From: Kitasatospora sp. SUK 42
Lineage (GTDB): Bacteria > Actinomycetota > Actinomycetes > Streptomycetales > Streptomycetaceae
DNA length: 32,691 nucleotides
Reading direction: 5' to 3'
NCBI RefSeq assembly: GCF_015776785.2
Contig: NZ_LFMD02000002.1
Coordinates: forward strand, 1,194,153 to 1,226,843
How positions within the stretch are numbered: the first letter of the stretch is position 1; each line of letters opens with the position of its first letter. Shown here in pieces: positions 25,366-32,691 of the stretch. The notes under the pieces were generated by a model. The model ran no database searches. It was not told the DNA's origin and worked only from the letters and a program-made list of their open reading frames with translations. The position numbers and the translations under genes are program-made.

Positions 25366-26580
25366 ATGCAGGTCATCCAGTCCAGCAAGCTCGCCAACGT
25401 CTGTTACGACATCCGTGGCCCGGTGCTCGACGAGGCGATGCGGCTGGAGGAACAAGGCCACCGCATCCTCAAGCTCAACACGGGCAACCCGGCCACCTTC
25501 GGCTTCGAGGCGCCCCCGGAGATCCTCCAGGACATCCTGCGCAACCTCGCGAACGCGCACGGGTACGGCGACTCCAAGGGTCTGCTCTCCGCCCGCCGCG
25601 CGGTGGTCATGCACTACGAGGACCGCGGCCTGCACGGGCTCTCCGTCGACGACGTCTTCCTCGGCAACGGCGTCTCCGAACTGATCCAGCTGGCCATGAC
25701 CGCGCTGCTGGACGACGGCGACGAGGTCCTCGTCCCGGCGCCGGACTACCCGCTGTGGACGGCCTCGGTCTCGCTGGCCGGCGGCACCGCGGTGCACTAC
25801 CGCTGCGACGAGCAGTCCGAGTGGTACCCGGACCTCGCGGACATCGAGGCCAAGGTCACCGACCGGACCAGGGCCATCGTGGTGATCAACCCGAACAACC
25901 CCACCGGCGCGGTCTACCCGCGCGAGGTGCTGGAGGGCATCGTCGGGATCGCCCGCCGGCACGGGCTGGTGGTCTACGCGGACGAGATCTACGACAAGAT
26001 CCTCTACGACGACGCCGAGCACATCCCGCTGGCCACCCTGGCGCCGGACCTCTTCTGCGTCACCTTCAACGGCCTGTCCAAGGCCTACCGGGTCGCGGGC
26101 TTCCGCTCCGGCTGGATGGTGCTCTCCGGCGACCGGCACCGCGCCCGCAGCTACATCGAGGGCCTGACCGTGCTCGCCTCGATGCGACTGTGCGCCAACA
26201 TGCCCGCCCAGCACGCGGTGGCCGCGGCGCTCGGCGGCCGGCAGTCGATCCGCGACCTGATCCTGCCCGGCGGCCGGCTGCTGGCCTCGCGCGACGCCGC
26301 GTACCGGCTGCTCAACGACATCCCCGGCGTCAGCTGCGTCAAGCCCAAGGGCGCGCTGTACGCCTTCCCCCGGCTGGACCCGAAGGTCCACAAGATCAGG
26401 GACGACGCCCGGATGGTGCTGGACCTGCTGCGCTCCCAGCGGATCCTGCTGGTCCAGGGCACCGGCTTCAACTGGCCGGAGCCGGACCACTTCCGGCTGG
26501 TCACCCTGCCACGGCCGGAGGAGATCACCGACGCCGTGACCCGCATCGGCGACTTCCTCAGCGGCTACACGCAGCCGTAG
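25366..26580 (+). CDS. alaA: Alanine aminotransferase AlaA (PLP-dependent)
   Basis: 404 residues, ATG start; E. coli AlaA has 405 and is closely similar along the whole length (opening SSKL-NVCYDIRGPVL, C-terminal LSGY). It transfers the amino group between glutamate and pyruvate to make alanine, in the cytosol. Lys239 in FNGLSKAYRVAGFRSGWM forms the Schiff base with pyridoxal phosphate, Asp206 in YADEIYDKILYDDAEH contacts the pyridine nitrogen, and NPNNPTGAVY is the cofactor loop. The ribosome site is weak (AAGCAGG just before the ATG). It is convergent with pckG across a double hairpin. High confidence in family, good in the specific enzyme. Confidence 0.94.
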   Translation: MQVIQSSKLANVCYDIRGPVLDEAMRLEEQGHRILKLNTGNPATFGFEAPPEILQDILRNLANAHGYGDSKGLLSARRAVVMHYEDRGLHGLSVDDVFLGNGVSELIQLAMTALLDDGDEVLVPAPDYPLWTASVSLAGGTAVHYRCDEQSEWYPDLADIEAKVTDRTRAIVVINPNNPTGAVYPREVLEGIVGIARRHGLVVYADEIYDKILYDDAEHIPLATLAPDLFCVTFNGLSKAYRVAGFRSGWMVLSGDRHRARSYIEGLTVLASMRLCANMPAQHAVAAALGGRQSIRDLILPGGRLLASRDAAYRLLNDIPGVSCVKPKGALYAFPRLDPKVHKIRDDARMVLDLLRSQRILLVQGTGFNWPEPDHFRLVTLPRPEEITDAVTRIGDFLSGYTQP

Positions 26581-26633
26581 GCCCTCGTCGATCCGCGGAA
26601 ACTCATCCGTGGGCACCGATCCGAGAAACACTA

Positions 26634-26698
26634 CGGCCGGAGTCCCTGCCGGGCGGTCTCCTTGGTCGGGGAAAGACCGCCCGGTGGAACTCCGGCCG
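26634..26698. terminator. Nested double hairpin between alaA and pckG
   Basis: Outer arms CGGCCGGAGT (26634-26643) and ACTCCGGCCG (26689-26698); inner arms CCGGGCGGTCT (26649-26659) and AGACCGCCCGG (26674-26684), both perfect. One long interrupted stem able to stop transcription from either side. Confidence 0.85.
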
Positions 26699-26746
26699 TC
26701 CTGTCACTCGGCGAGCGCGCGGTTCGTGCCGCGCGCCCGCCTCTCG

Positions 26747-26773
26747 CTCGGCTGAGGCTCAGGCTCAGCCGAG
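26747..26773 (-). terminator. Hairpin overlapping the pckG stop codon
   Basis: CTCGGCTGAG (26747-26756) and CTCAGCCGAG (26764-26773) form a perfect 10-bp stem with a 7-base loop. The right arm contains the pckG stop (26765-26767) and its last two codons. Confidence 0.7.
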
Positions 26774-28606
26774 GCGCGCGACGAGGCTCCGGTACTCGTC
26801 CCACAGCTCCTTCGGGGTGTGGTCGCCGAAGGTCTCCAGGTGGGCCGGCACCAGCGCGGCCTCCTGGCGCCAGATGTCGGCGTCCACGGTGAAGAGCAGG
26901 TCGAGGTCCTCCTCGGACAGCTTCAGGTCGCCCAGGTCGAAGCCGTCGACCGTCGGCAGCACGCCGATCGGGGTCTCGACGCCCTCGCCGGTGCCCTCCA
27001 GGCGCTCGACGATCCACTTGAGCACGCGGCTGTTCTCGCCGTAGCCGGGCCAGACGAACTTGCCCTCGGCGTTCTTGCGGAACCAGTTGACGTAGTAGAT
27101 CTTCGGCAGCTTGGCGGCGTCCGCCTGGGCGCCGACCTTCAGCCAGTGGGCGAAGTAGTCGCCCATGTTGTAGCCGCAGAACGGCAGCATCGCGAACGGG
27201 TCGCGGCGCAGCTCGCCGACGGTGCCCTCGGCGGCGGCGGTCTTCTCGGAGGCGATGTTGGCGCCGAGGAAGACGCCGTGCTGCCAGTCGAAGGACTCGG
27301 TCACCAGCGGGACGGCGGTGGCGCGGCGGCCGCCGAACAGGATCGCCGAGATCGGCACGCCCGCCTGGTCCTCCCATTCGGGGGCGATGGTCGGGCACTG
27401 CGCGGCCGGGACGGCGAAGCGGGCGTTCGGGTGGGCGGCCGGGGTGCCGGACTCGGGGGTCCAGTCGTTGCCGCGCCAGTCGATCAGGTGCGCCGGGGGC
27501 TCCTCGGTCAGGCCCTCCCACCACACGTCGCCGTCGTCGGTGAGGGCGACGTTGGTGAAGACGGTGTTGCCCCAGAGGGTGTCGATGGCGTTGGCGTTGG
27601 TGTCCACGCCGGTGCCGGGGGCGACGCCGAAGAAGCCGGCCTCGGGGTTGATGGCGTACAGGCGGCCGTCCGCGCCGAAGCGCATCCAGGCGATGTCGTC
27701 GCCGATCGTCTCGACCTTCCAGCCCGGGACGGTCGGCTGGAGCATGGCCAGGTTCGTCTTGCCGCAGGCCGAGGGGAAGGCGGCGGCGACGTACTTGGGC
27801 TCCGCCTCGCCCGCGGGGCCCGCCGGCGGGGTGAGCTTCAGGATCAGCATGTGCTCGGCCAGCCAGCCCTCGTCGCGGGCCATGGTCGAGGCGATGCGCA
27901 GCGCGTAGCACTTCTTGCCGAGCAGGGCGTTGCCGCCGTAGCCGGAGCCGTAGGACCAGATCTCCCTGGTCTCCGGGAAGTGCGAGATGTACTTGGTGCT
28001 GTTGCACGGCCACGGCACGTCCGCCTGGCCCTCGGCCAGCGGGGCGCCGACGGTGTGCACGGCCTTGACGAAGTCCCCGTCCTCGCCGAGCTGGTCGAGC
28101 ACGGCCTGGCCCATGCGGGTCATCACGCGCATCGACACGGCGACGTAGGCGGAGTCGGTGATCTCGACGCCGTACGCGGCCAGCGGGGAGCCGACCGGTC
28201 CCATCGAGAAGGGCACGACGTACATCGTGCGGCCCTTCATCGCGCCGCGGAACAGGCCCTGCTCGCCCTGGAAGACGTCCCGCATCTCGGCGGGGGCCTT
28301 CCAGTGGTTGGTCGGGCCGGCGTCCTTCTCCTGCTCGGAGCAGATGAAGGTGCGGTCCTCCACGCGCGCCACGTCCGAGGGGTCCGAGGCGGCGTAGTAG
28401 GAGTTGGGGCGCTTCTCCTCGTTGAGCTTCTTGAAGGTGCCCTGAGCCACCAGCAGGTCCGCGAGGCGCTGGTACTCCTCGTCGGAGCCGTCGCACCACT
28501 CGATGCGGTCCGGCTGGGTGAGCTCGGCGATCTCGCTCACCCAAGCGAGCAGCTGCTTGTGGCGGGTGGGCGCGGATGCGCTGAGAGCAGAGATCTCGTA
28601 CGACAC
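26765..28606 (-). CDS. pckG: Phosphoenolpyruvate carboxykinase (GTP)
   Basis: 613 residues, GTG start with GGAG 5 bases upstream. It converts oxaloacetate and GTP to phosphoenolpyruvate, GDP and carbon dioxide, the entry to gluconeogenesis from the TCA cycle, in the cytosol. The GTP-type kinase-1 loop [14 protein letters not shown] has the family's reactive Cys281 and Lys283; kinase-2 is [10 protein letters not shown] (Asp303, Asp304). The PEP and metal-site segments [21 protein letters not shown] and [12 protein letters not shown] are intact. Length equals that of other actinobacterial enzymes. It is divergent from the hemolysin III gene; a 16-bp perfect palindrome lies 138 bp upstream. It pairs functionally with the fumarase near the left end, though not as an operon. 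Confidence 0.97.
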   Translation of the reverse strand: MSYEISALSASAPTRHKQLLAWVSEIAELTQPDRIEWCDGSDEEYQRLADLLVAQGTFKKLNEEKRPNSYYAASDPSDVARVEDRTFICSEQEKDAGPTNHWKAPAEMRDVFQGEQGLFRGAMKGRTMYVVPFSMGPVGSPLAAYGVEITDSAYVAVSMRVMTRMGQAVLDQLGEDGDFVKAVHTVGAPLAEGQADVPWPCNSTKYISHFPETREIWSYGSGYGGNALLGKKCYALRIASTMARDEGWLAEHMLILKLTPPAGPAGEAEPKYVAAAFPSACGKTNLAMLQPTVPGWKVETIGDDIAWMRFGADGRLYAINPEAGFFGVAPGTGVDTNANAIDTLWGNTVFTNVALTDDGDVWWEGLTEEPPAHLIDWRGNDWTPESGTPAAHPNARFAVPAAQCPTIAPEWEDQAGVPISAILFGGRRATAVPLVTESFDWQHGVFLGANIASEKTAAAEGTVGELRRDPFAMLPFCGYNMGDYFAHWLKVGAQADAAKLPKIYYVNWFRKNAEGKFVWPGYGENSRVLKWIVERLEGTGEGVETPIGVLPTVDGFDLGDLKLSEEDLDLLFTVDADIWRQEAALVPAHLETFGDHTPKELWDEYRSLVARLG

Positions 28607-28743
28607 GATCGCTCCGTTTCACGCCGTCTCGGCGAAGAGACGGCGTCGCGGGGGTCTGAGGGTGCTTGCAGCGTAGCTCCGGATCCTGGGCACGAATCTG
28701 GCGAAGCGGCGAAATTGACTCATCTTTTACGACGCCCAGTATG

Positions 28744-28759
28744 ATTACTGGCCAGTAAT
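28744..28759. promoter_or_regulatory. 16-bp perfect palindrome in the pckG / hemolysin III intergenic region
   Basis: ATTACTGGCCAGTAAT, perfectly symmetrical, in a locally AT-rich patch (ATGATTACTGG, AATAAACC) 138 bp from the pckG start and 122 bp from the hemolysin III start. Its form suits a TetR- or GntR-type dimer; the regulator is not in this window as far as I can tell. Confidence 0.65.
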
Positions 28760-28853
28760 AAACCGATGCCGCCTCGTCGCGAGTGGGCGGGGCCACACTC
28801 CAATTACTCCAAAACGTCCAAGAGTGATGATCACCACTTCCTACGCGCGAGTA

Positions 28854-28871
28854 ACCTACGGATCCGTAGGT
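28854..28871. promoter_or_regulatory. 18-bp perfect palindrome before the hemolysin III gene
   Basis: ACCTACGGATCCGTAGGT ends 10 bases before the ATG at 28882, so it overlaps the probable ribosome site or leader start. A protein bound here would block transcription or initiation of this gene directly. It differs from the 28744 palindrome, so at least two regulators may act on this region. Confidence 0.7.
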
Positions 28872-28881
28872 AGCCGGTAGC

Positions 28882-29565
28882 ATGCTGCGCATGACTGCTG
28901 CTGCGCTCACGAAGAGTGCGCTCACGGAGAGCAAGCCGAAGTGGCGGGGCTGGCTGCACGCCGGGATGTTCCCCGCCACGGTCGCCGCCGGGATCGTGCT
29001 GATCTGCCTGGCGGACTCCACGCCCGCCAAGATCGCCTGCGCGATCTACTCGGTCAGCGCCTGGCTGCTGTTCGGGGTCAGCGCGGTGTACCACCGCTTC
29101 AACTGGGGGCCGCGTGGGGACGCCGTGCTGCGCCGGCTGGACCACGCGAACATCTTCCTGATCATCGCGGGCACCTACACCCCGTTCACCATGCTGCTGC
29201 TCAAGGGCGCCGACCGGCAACTGCTGCTCTGGGCGGTCTGGGGCTGCGCGCTCGCCGGGATCGCGTTCCGGGTGTTCTGGGTCGGCGCGCCGCGCTGGCT
29301 GTACACCCCCGTGTACATAGCGCTGGGCTGGGCCGCCGCCTTCTTCCTCCCGGACTTCCTGCACACCGGCGGAGTCGCCGTGCTGGTGCTGATGATCGTC
29401 GGCGGGGTGCTCTACAGCATCGGCGGCGTGGTGTACGGCCTCAAGCGGCCCAACCCCTCACCGCGCTGGTTCGGCTTCCACGAGGTGTTCCACGCCTTCA
29501 CCCTCGGGGCCTTCATCGTCCAGTACGTCGGCGTCTCACTGGTGGCGTACAGCACGGCCGGCTGA
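28882..29565 (+). CDS. Hemolysin III / PAQR-family membrane protein
   Basis: 227 residues, ATG 28882 (ATG 28891 is also possible). Seven hydrophobic helices after a short basic start. The family's conserved metal-site motifs are present: SAVYHRFNW at the end of helix 2, RRLDHANIFLIIAGTYTP in helix 3, and GFHEVFHAFTLGAF in the last helices. These His and Asp residues match the zinc site of the related adiponectin receptors. Bacterial members are linked to membrane homeostasis; the haemolysin name comes from a Bacillus protein and need not apply. Its end overlaps the end of the opposing gene by 30 bases. The palindrome at 28854-28871 suggests tight control. Confidence 0.92.
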   Translation: MLRMTAAALTKSALTESKPKWRGWLHAGMFPATVAAGIVLICLADSTPAKIACAIYSVSAWLLFGVSAVYHRFNWGPRGDAVLRRLDHANIFLIIAGTYTPFTMLLLKGADRQLLLWAVWGCALAGIAFRVFWVGAPRWLYTPVYIALGWAAAFFLPDFLHTGGVAVLVLMIVGGVLYSIGGVVYGLKRPNPSPRWFGFHEVFHAFTLGAFIVQYVGVSLVAYSTAG

Positions 29566-30066
29566 GCCCGGCGCACCCCGGCGGGCGGCCGTCCGGTCCA
29601 CGGACCGGGCTGCCGCCCGTTCCGCCGTCCAGGGCCGCTCGTACGGGGCCCGGCCCTGCGGGCGGTGCGGGTACGGCGGGAGGTCGTCGGCTCCGGGCTC
29701 CGGCGCCGACGTGAACTCCTGCGGATCCGGCCGGACTTCGGGGCGCACCGCCCGCGGGGCCGGGGCGCCGCCCCCACGCGCCTGCCGGGCGTCCAGCGCC
29801 TCACGGGCCCGGCGGCAGCGCTCGCAGTGCGCCGCGTCCGGGATCCCCCGCAACCGGCGGTGCCCGGCCGGGGAGGGCTGCTGGTGCAGCGCGCGCCAAC
29901 GGCGGCCGACGTACACCATGAGCAGCAGCACCTCGACCCCGGCGACCGCGAGGACCAGCAGGGCTCCGTTGATCAGATAGGCCGCGACCACGGCCAACGC
30001 GGAACCCACCACCACGGCCGCACCCCACACCTGGGCGCTCGCCTGCTTGTCGTCACTGTCGGCCAC
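29536..30066 (-). CDS. Small two-helix membrane protein with a Cys-x-x-Cys tail, unknown
   Basis: 176 residues from GTG 30066, with GAGGGGAG 5 bases upstream; the longer frame to 30153 lacks a site. Two membrane helices lie at about residues 13-33 and 36-54 (AAVVVGSALAVVAAYLING, ALLVLAVAGVEVLLLMVYVG). They are followed by a basic cytoplasmic tail with AAHCERCRRAREAL, a single C-x-x-C that could bind metal or form a disulfide, and a disordered Arg/Pro-rich end. I do not recognise a family. The last 30 bases overlap the hemolysin III gene, and a double hairpin lies within its 3-prime coding part at 29582-29619. It could end a little earlier than its stop suggests only if frameshifted; no sign of this. 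Confidence 0.72.
   Translation of the reverse strand: MADSDDKQASAQVWGAAVVVGSALAVVAAYLINGALLVLAVAGVEVLLLMVYVGRRWRALHQQPSPAGHRRLRGIPDAAHCERCRRAREALDARQARGGGAPAPRAVRPEVRPDPQEFTSAPEPGADDLPPYPHRPQGRAPYERPWTAERAAARSVDRTAARRGAPGSAGRAVRHQ
29582..29619 (+). terminator. Double hairpin after hemolysin III, inside the opposing gene
   Basis: CGGGCGGC (29582-29589) / GCCGCCCG (29612-29619) enclose CCGGTCC (29593-29599) / GGACCGG (29602-29608). It starts 17 bases after the hemolysin III stop, the right place for its terminator, though it lies within the coding sequence of the minus-strand gene. Confidence 0.65.
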
Positions 30067-30331
30067 TTGGGCTCCCCTCTTCCCGGCGCCGGGCTCGTGG
30101 TCGGCTCCTGCCGCCCCACCCCTTCTCCGCTCTCGGCACGCGTCGGTCAGCACTGACCGATTGCCACATCGTATCTACCCTCCGCCACCCGGAACGGCCC
30201 CCAGGCGGCGAACGACAGATCAACGTTGCGTCAATTCCGTGTGCGGAAGCTGCACTTCCAGGACACATCACGGAACGCGCTCAAAAGGTCACCTCATCAT
30301 CGCATTGACTGACGGAGTCTTTTGAGAGTTA

Positions 30332-30345
30332 CTGTCATTTGACAG
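30332..30345. promoter_or_regulatory. Candidate TetR operator upstream of the DHA2 exporter gene
   Basis: CTGTCA and TGACAG, 6-bp arms around TT. A possible promoter precedes and overlaps it: TTGACT at 30305-30310 and TACTGT at 30330-30335 with 19-bp spacing. It lies 33 bp before the start codon, fitting repression by the TetR gene downstream. Confidence 0.55.
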
Positions 30346-30377
30346 AGACTTCCCATTCGGAGGCCCTGGAGGTCACC

Positions 30378-31988
30378 GTGTCCGCCGCCGCTCCGCCCCC
30401 GCCCCTCGGGCCCGCCTCGTCTCCTGGGGCCGCTCCGCCGCAGGAGACCGTCCCGCCGCCCGAGGCCGCCTCATCCACCGGGCCCGCCGATCCGCGTCGC
30501 TGGCTCGCCCTCGTCGCCGTCGCCCTGAGCGTCCTGGTGATCAGCTTCGACATGACGATCCTCAACGTCGCTCTGCCCACCCTGGCCGCGCAGTTACGGG
30601 CCACCACCGGACAGCAGCAGTGGATCGTCGACTCCTACACGGTGGTCTTCGCCGCCGTGATGCTGCCGGCCGGCCTCCTCGGCGACCGGATCGGCCGCCG
30701 CCGCACGCTCACCGTCGGCCTCGCCCTGTTCGGGCTCGCCTCCGCCGTCGGGATGCTCACCGACTCCCCCGGCACCCTGATCGCCGCCCGCGCCGGGATG
30801 GGCCTGGCCGGCGCACTCGTCATGCCGATGTCCATGGCGGTGATCCCCGGTCTCTTCCCGGCCGCCGAACAGCGCCGGGCCACGGCGATCCTGGCCACCT
30901 CGCTCGCCGCCGGCGCCCCGCTCGGGCCGCTGATCGGGGGCTTCCTGCTGCAGCACTTCTGGTGGGGCTCGGTCTTCGCGATCAACGTCCCGCTGACCGC
31001 GATCGGCATCGCCGCCTGCGTCCTCCTGCTGCCGGAGACCCGCAATCCCGCCGCTCCCCGGATGGACCTGCCCGGCACCCTGCTCGCCGCCGCCGGACTG
31101 GGCGCGCTCACCTACGGCATCATCCAGGGTGCCGACCAGGGCTGGACCGACCCCCTGGTGCTCGGCACCCTGGTCGGCTCCGTCCCCGCGCTCACCGCGC
31201 TGGTGCTGCTCAGTCGACGCCGGCGCGACCCGATGCTCGACCTCACCCTGCTCGCCGACCGGACCTTCCGCTGGTCCTCGGTCGCGGCCACCCTGATCTC
31301 GCTGGTGCTGTTCGGCGCCTTCTTCGTCCTGCCCCTCTACTTCCAGAGCGTGCTCGGCACGGACGCCCTCGGCTCCGGGCTGCGGCTGATGCCGATGATG
31401 CTCGGCCTGATGGTCGCGGCCAAGCTCACCGACCGGCTGGTCGACCGGATCGGCGCCCGTGCCGTGATCACCCTCGGCCTGGCCCTGCTCGGCGGCGCGC
31501 TGCTGTTCGGCAGCCGCACCGGCGCCACCGACGGATACGGGCGGGCCGCGGCCTGGCTCACCGTGCTGGGACTGGGCATGGGCCTGTCGCTGATCACCGC
31601 CCAGGCCTCCGCCCTGGTCACCCTGCCACCCGCCCGGGCCGGGGTCGGCTCCGGACTGCTCCAGACCCTGCGGCAGGTCGGCGGCGCGATCGGGATCGCC
31701 GCCTTCGGCAGTCTGCTGGCCGGGGCGTACCGCGGCGCGCTGGACACGAACGGGCTGCCGGCCGAGGCGGCTCACCGGGCCGGGAAGTCGGTGGTCGCCG
31801 CCGACGCGATCGCCCGGTCCGCCGGGCGGCCCGCGCTCAGCGCCTCCGCGCACGCGGCGTACGTGCACGGGATGACGGTGGTACTGCTGGTCGCCGGGCT
31901 CGTCGCGCTGCTCTCGGCGGTGCTGGTCGCGACCCGGATGCCGGCCCGTGACACCGGCGCCCCCGCCAGCACGGGAGATCACGGATAA
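30378..31988 (+). CDS. MFS drug exporter, DHA2 (EmrB/QacA) type
   Basis: 536 residues from GTG 30378, with GGAGG at 30368-30372; an upstream TTG (30339) lies inside the likely operator. After a Pro/Ala-rich cytoplasmic start come about 14 membrane helices, the DHA2 number. The first helix carries the DHA2 signature FDMTILNVALPTL, and GDRIGRRRTLTVG is MFS motif A. RAGVGSGLLQTLRQVGGAIGIA late in the protein is also typical. It exports drugs or other hydrophobic compounds using the proton gradient. Codon 73 (30594-30596) is TTA, so its translation may depend on bldA, unlike most genes here. A TetR gene follows after 8 bases, forming an operon. Confidence 0.93.
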   Translation: MSAAAPPPPLGPASSPGAAPPQETVPPPEAASSTGPADPRRWLALVAVALSVLVISFDMTILNVALPTLAAQLRATTGQQQWIVDSYTVVFAAVMLPAGLLGDRIGRRRTLTVGLALFGLASAVGMLTDSPGTLIAARAGMGLAGALVMPMSMAVIPGLFPAAEQRRATAILATSLAAGAPLGPLIGGFLLQHFWWGSVFAINVPLTAIGIAACVLLLPETRNPAAPRMDLPGTLLAAAGLGALTYGIIQGADQGWTDPLVLGTLVGSVPALTALVLLSRRRRDPMLDLTLLADRTFRWSSVAATLISLVLFGAFFVLPLYFQSVLGTDALGSGLRLMPMMLGLMVAAKLTDRLVDRIGARAVITLGLALLGGALLFGSRTGATDGYGRAAAWLTVLGLGMGLSLITAQASALVTLPPARAGVGSGLLQTLRQVGGAIGIAAFGSLLAGAYRGALDTNGLPAEAAHRAGKSVVAADAIARSAGRPALSASAHAAYVHGMTVVLLVAGLVALLSAVLVATRMPARDTGAPASTGDHG

Positions 31989-31996
31989 TCGGAGGC

Positions 31997-32653
31997 ATGA
32001 CGACCGAGCAGCCGACCGCGGCCCTCCCGGACGCCCCGACCAACCCGGTCCAGGCACTGCTGGAGGCGCCGCTGTCGCTGCGCGAGCGCAAGAAGCTGAA
32101 GACCCGCCAGACCGTCCGCCGCGAGGCGTACCGGCTGTTCGCCGAGCAGGGCTACGAGAACACCACGGTGGAGCAGATCGCGGCCGCCGCCGAGGTCTCC
32201 CCCTCCACCTTCTTCCGGTACTTCGCCACCAAGGAGGACCTGGTCCTCACCGACGAGTACGACCCGGCGATGATCACCGCCCTGCTGGAGCGCCCGACCG
32301 ACGAACCGTTCCTGCAATCCTGCCGGGCCGTGATGACCGGGATGATCCACCACCTGCTCGAACACGAGCGGCAGGAACTGGTCACCCGGATGCGGCTGGT
32401 CACCGAGGTGCCCGCGCTGCGCGCCGGGCTGCACCGGGCCGACAACAGCCCGCAGGAGCTGTTCCTCACCGTGCTGACCCGACGGGCGGGCGTCGAGGAG
32501 CCCACGTACGAGATGCGGGTCACCGCCGCCGCGATCGGCGCCGTCACCACCGAGGCGGTACTGCGGTGGGCGACGGGCGGCGGGCAGGAGGACATCGCCG
32601 GCCTGGTCGACCGGACCTTCGCGCTGTTGGAGAGCGGCTTCGTCGGGGTGTGA
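31997..32653 (+). CDS. TetR-family regulator, likely repressor of the exporter operon
   Basis: 218 residues. Residues 29-80 are the TetR DNA-binding domain (RERKKLKTRQTVRREAYRLFAEQGYE, then TTVEQIAAAAEVSPSTFFRYFATKEDLV with the HTH). The C-terminal part is a helical ligand domain. GGAGG lies only one base before the ATG, which is closer than normal, and there is no other start in frame nearby; coupling to the exporter gene 8 bases upstream may compensate. In such exporter-TetR pairs the regulator represses the operon and is released by an export substrate; the operator is probably 30332-30345. Confidence 0.9.
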   Translation: MTTEQPTAALPDAPTNPVQALLEAPLSLRERKKLKTRQTVRREAYRLFAEQGYENTTVEQIAAAAEVSPSTFFRYFATKEDLVLTDEYDPAMITALLERPTDEPFLQSCRAVMTGMIHHLLEHERQELVTRMRLVTEVPALRAGLHRADNSPQELFLTVLTRRAGVEEPTYEMRVTAAAIGAVTTEAVLRWATGGGQEDIAGLVDRTFALLESGFVGV

Positions 32654-32666
32654 ACACGCGGAGGCG

Positions 32667-32691
32667 GGGCCCGGCTCGTCGAGCCGGGCCC
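32667..32691 (+). terminator. Terminator after the tetR gene, at the window end
   Basis: GGGCCCGGCTCG (32667-32678) and CGAGCCGGGCCC (32680-32691), a perfect 12-bp inverted repeat around a single T, 13 bases after the stop. The window ends exactly at its right arm. Confidence 0.82.

Overview
The window is about 32.7 kb of very GC-rich DNA with strong third-position GC bias. It looks like part of a Streptomycetaceae chromosome (Streptomyces or a close relative such as Kitasatospora). The signs are an AfsR-type SARP regulator, rare TTA (bldA-type) codons confined to two genes, a DasR-like box before a secreted chitinase with a Pro/Thr linker, an oxyR/ahpC/ahpD locus, an orphan three-domain SpoIIE phosphatase, and many GntR/TetR regulators. 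I see 28 protein genes (one partial at the left edge), no rRNA or tRNA gene and no CRISPR array.

Layout. 1-1.05 kb: the C-terminal end of an IS110-type transposase abuts a DUF1707 protein. 1.2-2.9 kb: class I fumarase. 3.0-3.5 kb: a YefM/YoeB toxin-antitoxin pair with a repeat-rich operator. 3.5-4.7 kb: a GntR/UTRA repressor divergent from a small protein, with two matching palindromes between them. 4.9-9.6 kb: a small acidic protein, a 987-residue SARP with a TTA codon, and a methyltransferase; one 17-bp motif occurs on both sides of the SARP gene. 9.7-11.5 kb: GAF-PP2C-HATPase protein. 11.6-14.6 kb: MMPL exporter divergent from a TetR gene. 14.6-16.8 kb: oxyR divergent from ahpCD, with an OxyR-type four-part site between. 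16.9-22.4 kb, all minus strand: AI-2E-type membrane protein, lytic transglycosylase, PIN-PhoH protein, cis-prenyltransferase. 22.8-24.4 kb: GH18 chitinase. 24.6-28.6 kb: prepilin-peptidase-like protein, AlaA aminotransferase, GTP-type PEP carboxykinase. 28.9-30.1 kb: hemolysin III family protein convergent with a small membrane protein. 30.4-32.65 kb: DHA2 exporter plus TetR repressor, closed by a hairpin at the window end.

How it fits together. Much of the window is core metabolism and envelope work: fumarase and PEPCK link the TCA cycle to gluconeogenesis, AlaA supplies alanine, UppS makes the lipid carrier for wall synthesis, and the transglycosylase cuts the wall. Several self-contained regulatory modules sit between these: TA pair, GntR pair, TetR/MMPL, OxyR/AhpCD, DHA2/TetR. 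The least explained part is 4.9-9.6 kb, where the SARP, an unknown acidic protein and a methyltransferase share a DNA motif but no biosynthetic core gene is visible. I regard this as a candidate small regulon, not a demonstrated system.
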